This document shows positions 5,734 to 6,420 of a stretch of DNA of 6,420 nucleotides, one piece after another (within the stretch, counting starts at the first letter, position 1; each line of letters begins with the position of its first letter). The stretch covers positions 1 to 6,420 of the forward strand of contig JASHRZ010000370.1 in NCBI GenBank assembly GCA_030037055.1. The letters are read 5' to 3'. The stretch is from Alphaproteobacteria bacterium (GTDB lineage Bacteria > Pseudomonadota > Alphaproteobacteria > ATCC43930 > CGMCC-115725). The notes under the pieces were generated by a model. The model was not told the DNA's origin, did not search any database, and saw only the letters and a list, made by a program, of their open reading frames with translations. Position numbers and translations under genes: made by a program.

Positions 5734-5883
5734 GCAGGATGCTGAAAAACTCGGAGAGCGATGCCGGATGCGCAATTTAAGAATCCCAGAACCCGCCGCG
5801 TCGAATCTTTCGTGATGGCAGGCCAAGACATTGAACCAATGTTGCTTACCTGGAGCGCTCAACTGGGTTTTTCAGCAACCTGC
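5734..5883. repeat. 150-bp segment bounded by 19-bp inverted repeats (MITE-like or collapsed insertion sequence)
   Basis: The left repeat (5734-5752, GCAGGATGCTGAAAAACTC) and the reverse complement of the right repeat (5865-5883, GCAGGTTGCTGAAAAACCC) agree at 17 of 19 positions, with an 11-base perfect core (5740-5750 and 5867-5877). The 112 bases between them carry no believable gene; a 61-codon plus-strand frame crosses the right repeat and looks accidental. Ends of this form are usual for transposable elements, so this is either an internally deleted insertion sequence or a small non-autonomous element. CTAG occurs just outside on both sides (5731-5734, partly overlapping the left repeat, and about 5887-5890), but spaced asymmetrically, so a target duplication is not established. 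Family undetermined. Confidence 0.65.
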
Positions 5884-6040
5884 CAGCTAGGTTCCGATCG
5901 TCAGAGTAGCCATTTGGGTTCCTTGTGCCAATCCGGAAAACGATAACTGCTGCCGCTCGCTATCACGACCATTGAACAACGCGGTCTCCGGCTGCTAATC
6001 GATTTGGTTTCGGACGTCAAGATGCACCCCTCCCCGTTGT
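5884..6040. other. Intergenic stretch without recognised features
   Basis: No frame with coding character, no RNA gene and no clear promoter is visible between the inverted-repeat segment and the coiled-coil frame. Base use is less GC-biased than in the genes, in keeping with decayed or mobile-element DNA. Confidence 0.4.
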
Positions 6041-6420
6041 GTGTCCTTTCCGCCCAGACGCCTGTGTCCCCCGGCGTCGATCCGCCAGGCCAAAGCGGAG
6101 AAGCATGAGGCGGCGAAGCGTGCGGAGTTCGCGACGTGCTTGGCCTACATCGACTCGCAAAATCGCCGCCAGCAGCAGGTCATCCAGGAAGAGATAGCCT
6201 GAGAGCTCGCCCGGTGGCAGCCCAAGCTCCTCCAGGCGCAGGCGCAACTTGCATCGTTACAGCGCGATCTCTCGGAGCTTGACGCCCGGCAGCAAGCCGA
6301 AGCTCGGCGTATCGAAAGCTTGATCGGCGAGGGCTCGCCCGGGAACGCGGACGCGCGGACGATCGAGGCTGCTTCCACGAGCCGGATCGCGCGTCTTGCC
6401 CGCCTTTACCGCGCGGCCTT
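6041..6420 (+). pseudogene. Coiled-coil protein fragment interrupted by TGA, running off the window
   Basis: One plus-strand frame has protein-like composition with G/C third positions from about 6080 to the window end. It reads IRQAKAEKHEAAKRAEF... through RRQQQVIQEEIA, then TGA at 6200-6202, then continues in the same frame as ELARWQPKLLQAQAQLASLQ and on to TSRIARLARLYRAA. Heptad-like Leu/Ala spacing and Glu/Arg/Gln richness on both sides of the stop indicate one long coiled coil broken by a nonsense change (for example CGA to TGA). No good start is visible; the nearest candidate is GTG at 6041, without a clear ribosome binding site and followed by Pro/Cys-rich residues unlike the coiled coil, so the 5' end is probably lost. 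The 3' end lies outside. I do not recognise the family. Overlapping minus-strand frames are Leu/Arg-rich shadows. Confidence 0.5.

Noticed and set aside
5761..5946. 61-codon plus-strand frame within the inverted-repeat segment
   Set aside because: Crosses the right inverted repeat, has no ribosome binding site and no recognisable sequence.
6200..6202. TGA read as selenocysteine or programmed readthrough
   Set aside because: No SECIS-like hairpin or known selenoprotein context is visible; in decayed DNA a nonsense mutation is the simpler reading.
1..6420. CRISPR array, tRNA, rRNA or tandem repeats
   Set aside because: No regularly spaced direct repeats and no tRNA- or rRNA-like sequence were seen on either strand.

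Overview
The window is a GC-rich stretch with strong G/C bias at third codon positions. Its mix of insertion-sequence families and coding style suggests an alphaproteobacterium, perhaps of the Bradyrhizobium/Rhodopseudomonas kind. That placement is inference; no rRNA, tRNA or core marker gene is present to confirm it.

Left part (1-4004): the C-terminal end of an unidentified plus-strand gene (1-315) converges on a compact minus-strand operon. Read in the direction of transcription, the operon is a SAM-dependent methyltransferase (4004-3348), the N-terminal TPP-binding subunit of a split transketolase (3343-2507), the C-terminal transketolase subunit (2510-1593) and a DegT/DnrJ/EryC1/StrS-type PLP aminotransferase (1581-364). 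The genes overlap or lie within about 11 bases of each other, so they are very probably co-transcribed and serve one pathway. Ketol (two-carbon) transfer, transamination of a keto-sugar and methylation together point to an unusual amino, branched or chain-altered sugar for a surface polysaccharide or secondary metabolite. The substrate cannot be read from the sequence.

Middle part (4005-4735): a divergent gap leads to a plus-strand family 2 glycosyltransferase that survives only as its first ~23 codons. It runs in frame into the interior of an IS1380-family transposase, which is itself broken by two single-base deletions and an amber codon and cut off at both ends. The surface-glycan locus was therefore probably once longer.

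Right part (4736-6420): this is degenerate accessory DNA. It holds a strong GC hairpin; one intact-looking minus-strand gene (5504-4920) for a protein with a HicB-like N-terminal segment and one membrane helix; the N-terminal scrap of an IS110-family transposase ending about 17 bases before that gene's start; a ~150-bp segment bounded by 19-bp inverted repeats; and a plus-strand coiled-coil reading frame interrupted by TGA that runs off the window. The picture is a sugar-modification operon at the edge of an eroded island where several mobile elements have accumulated and recombined.
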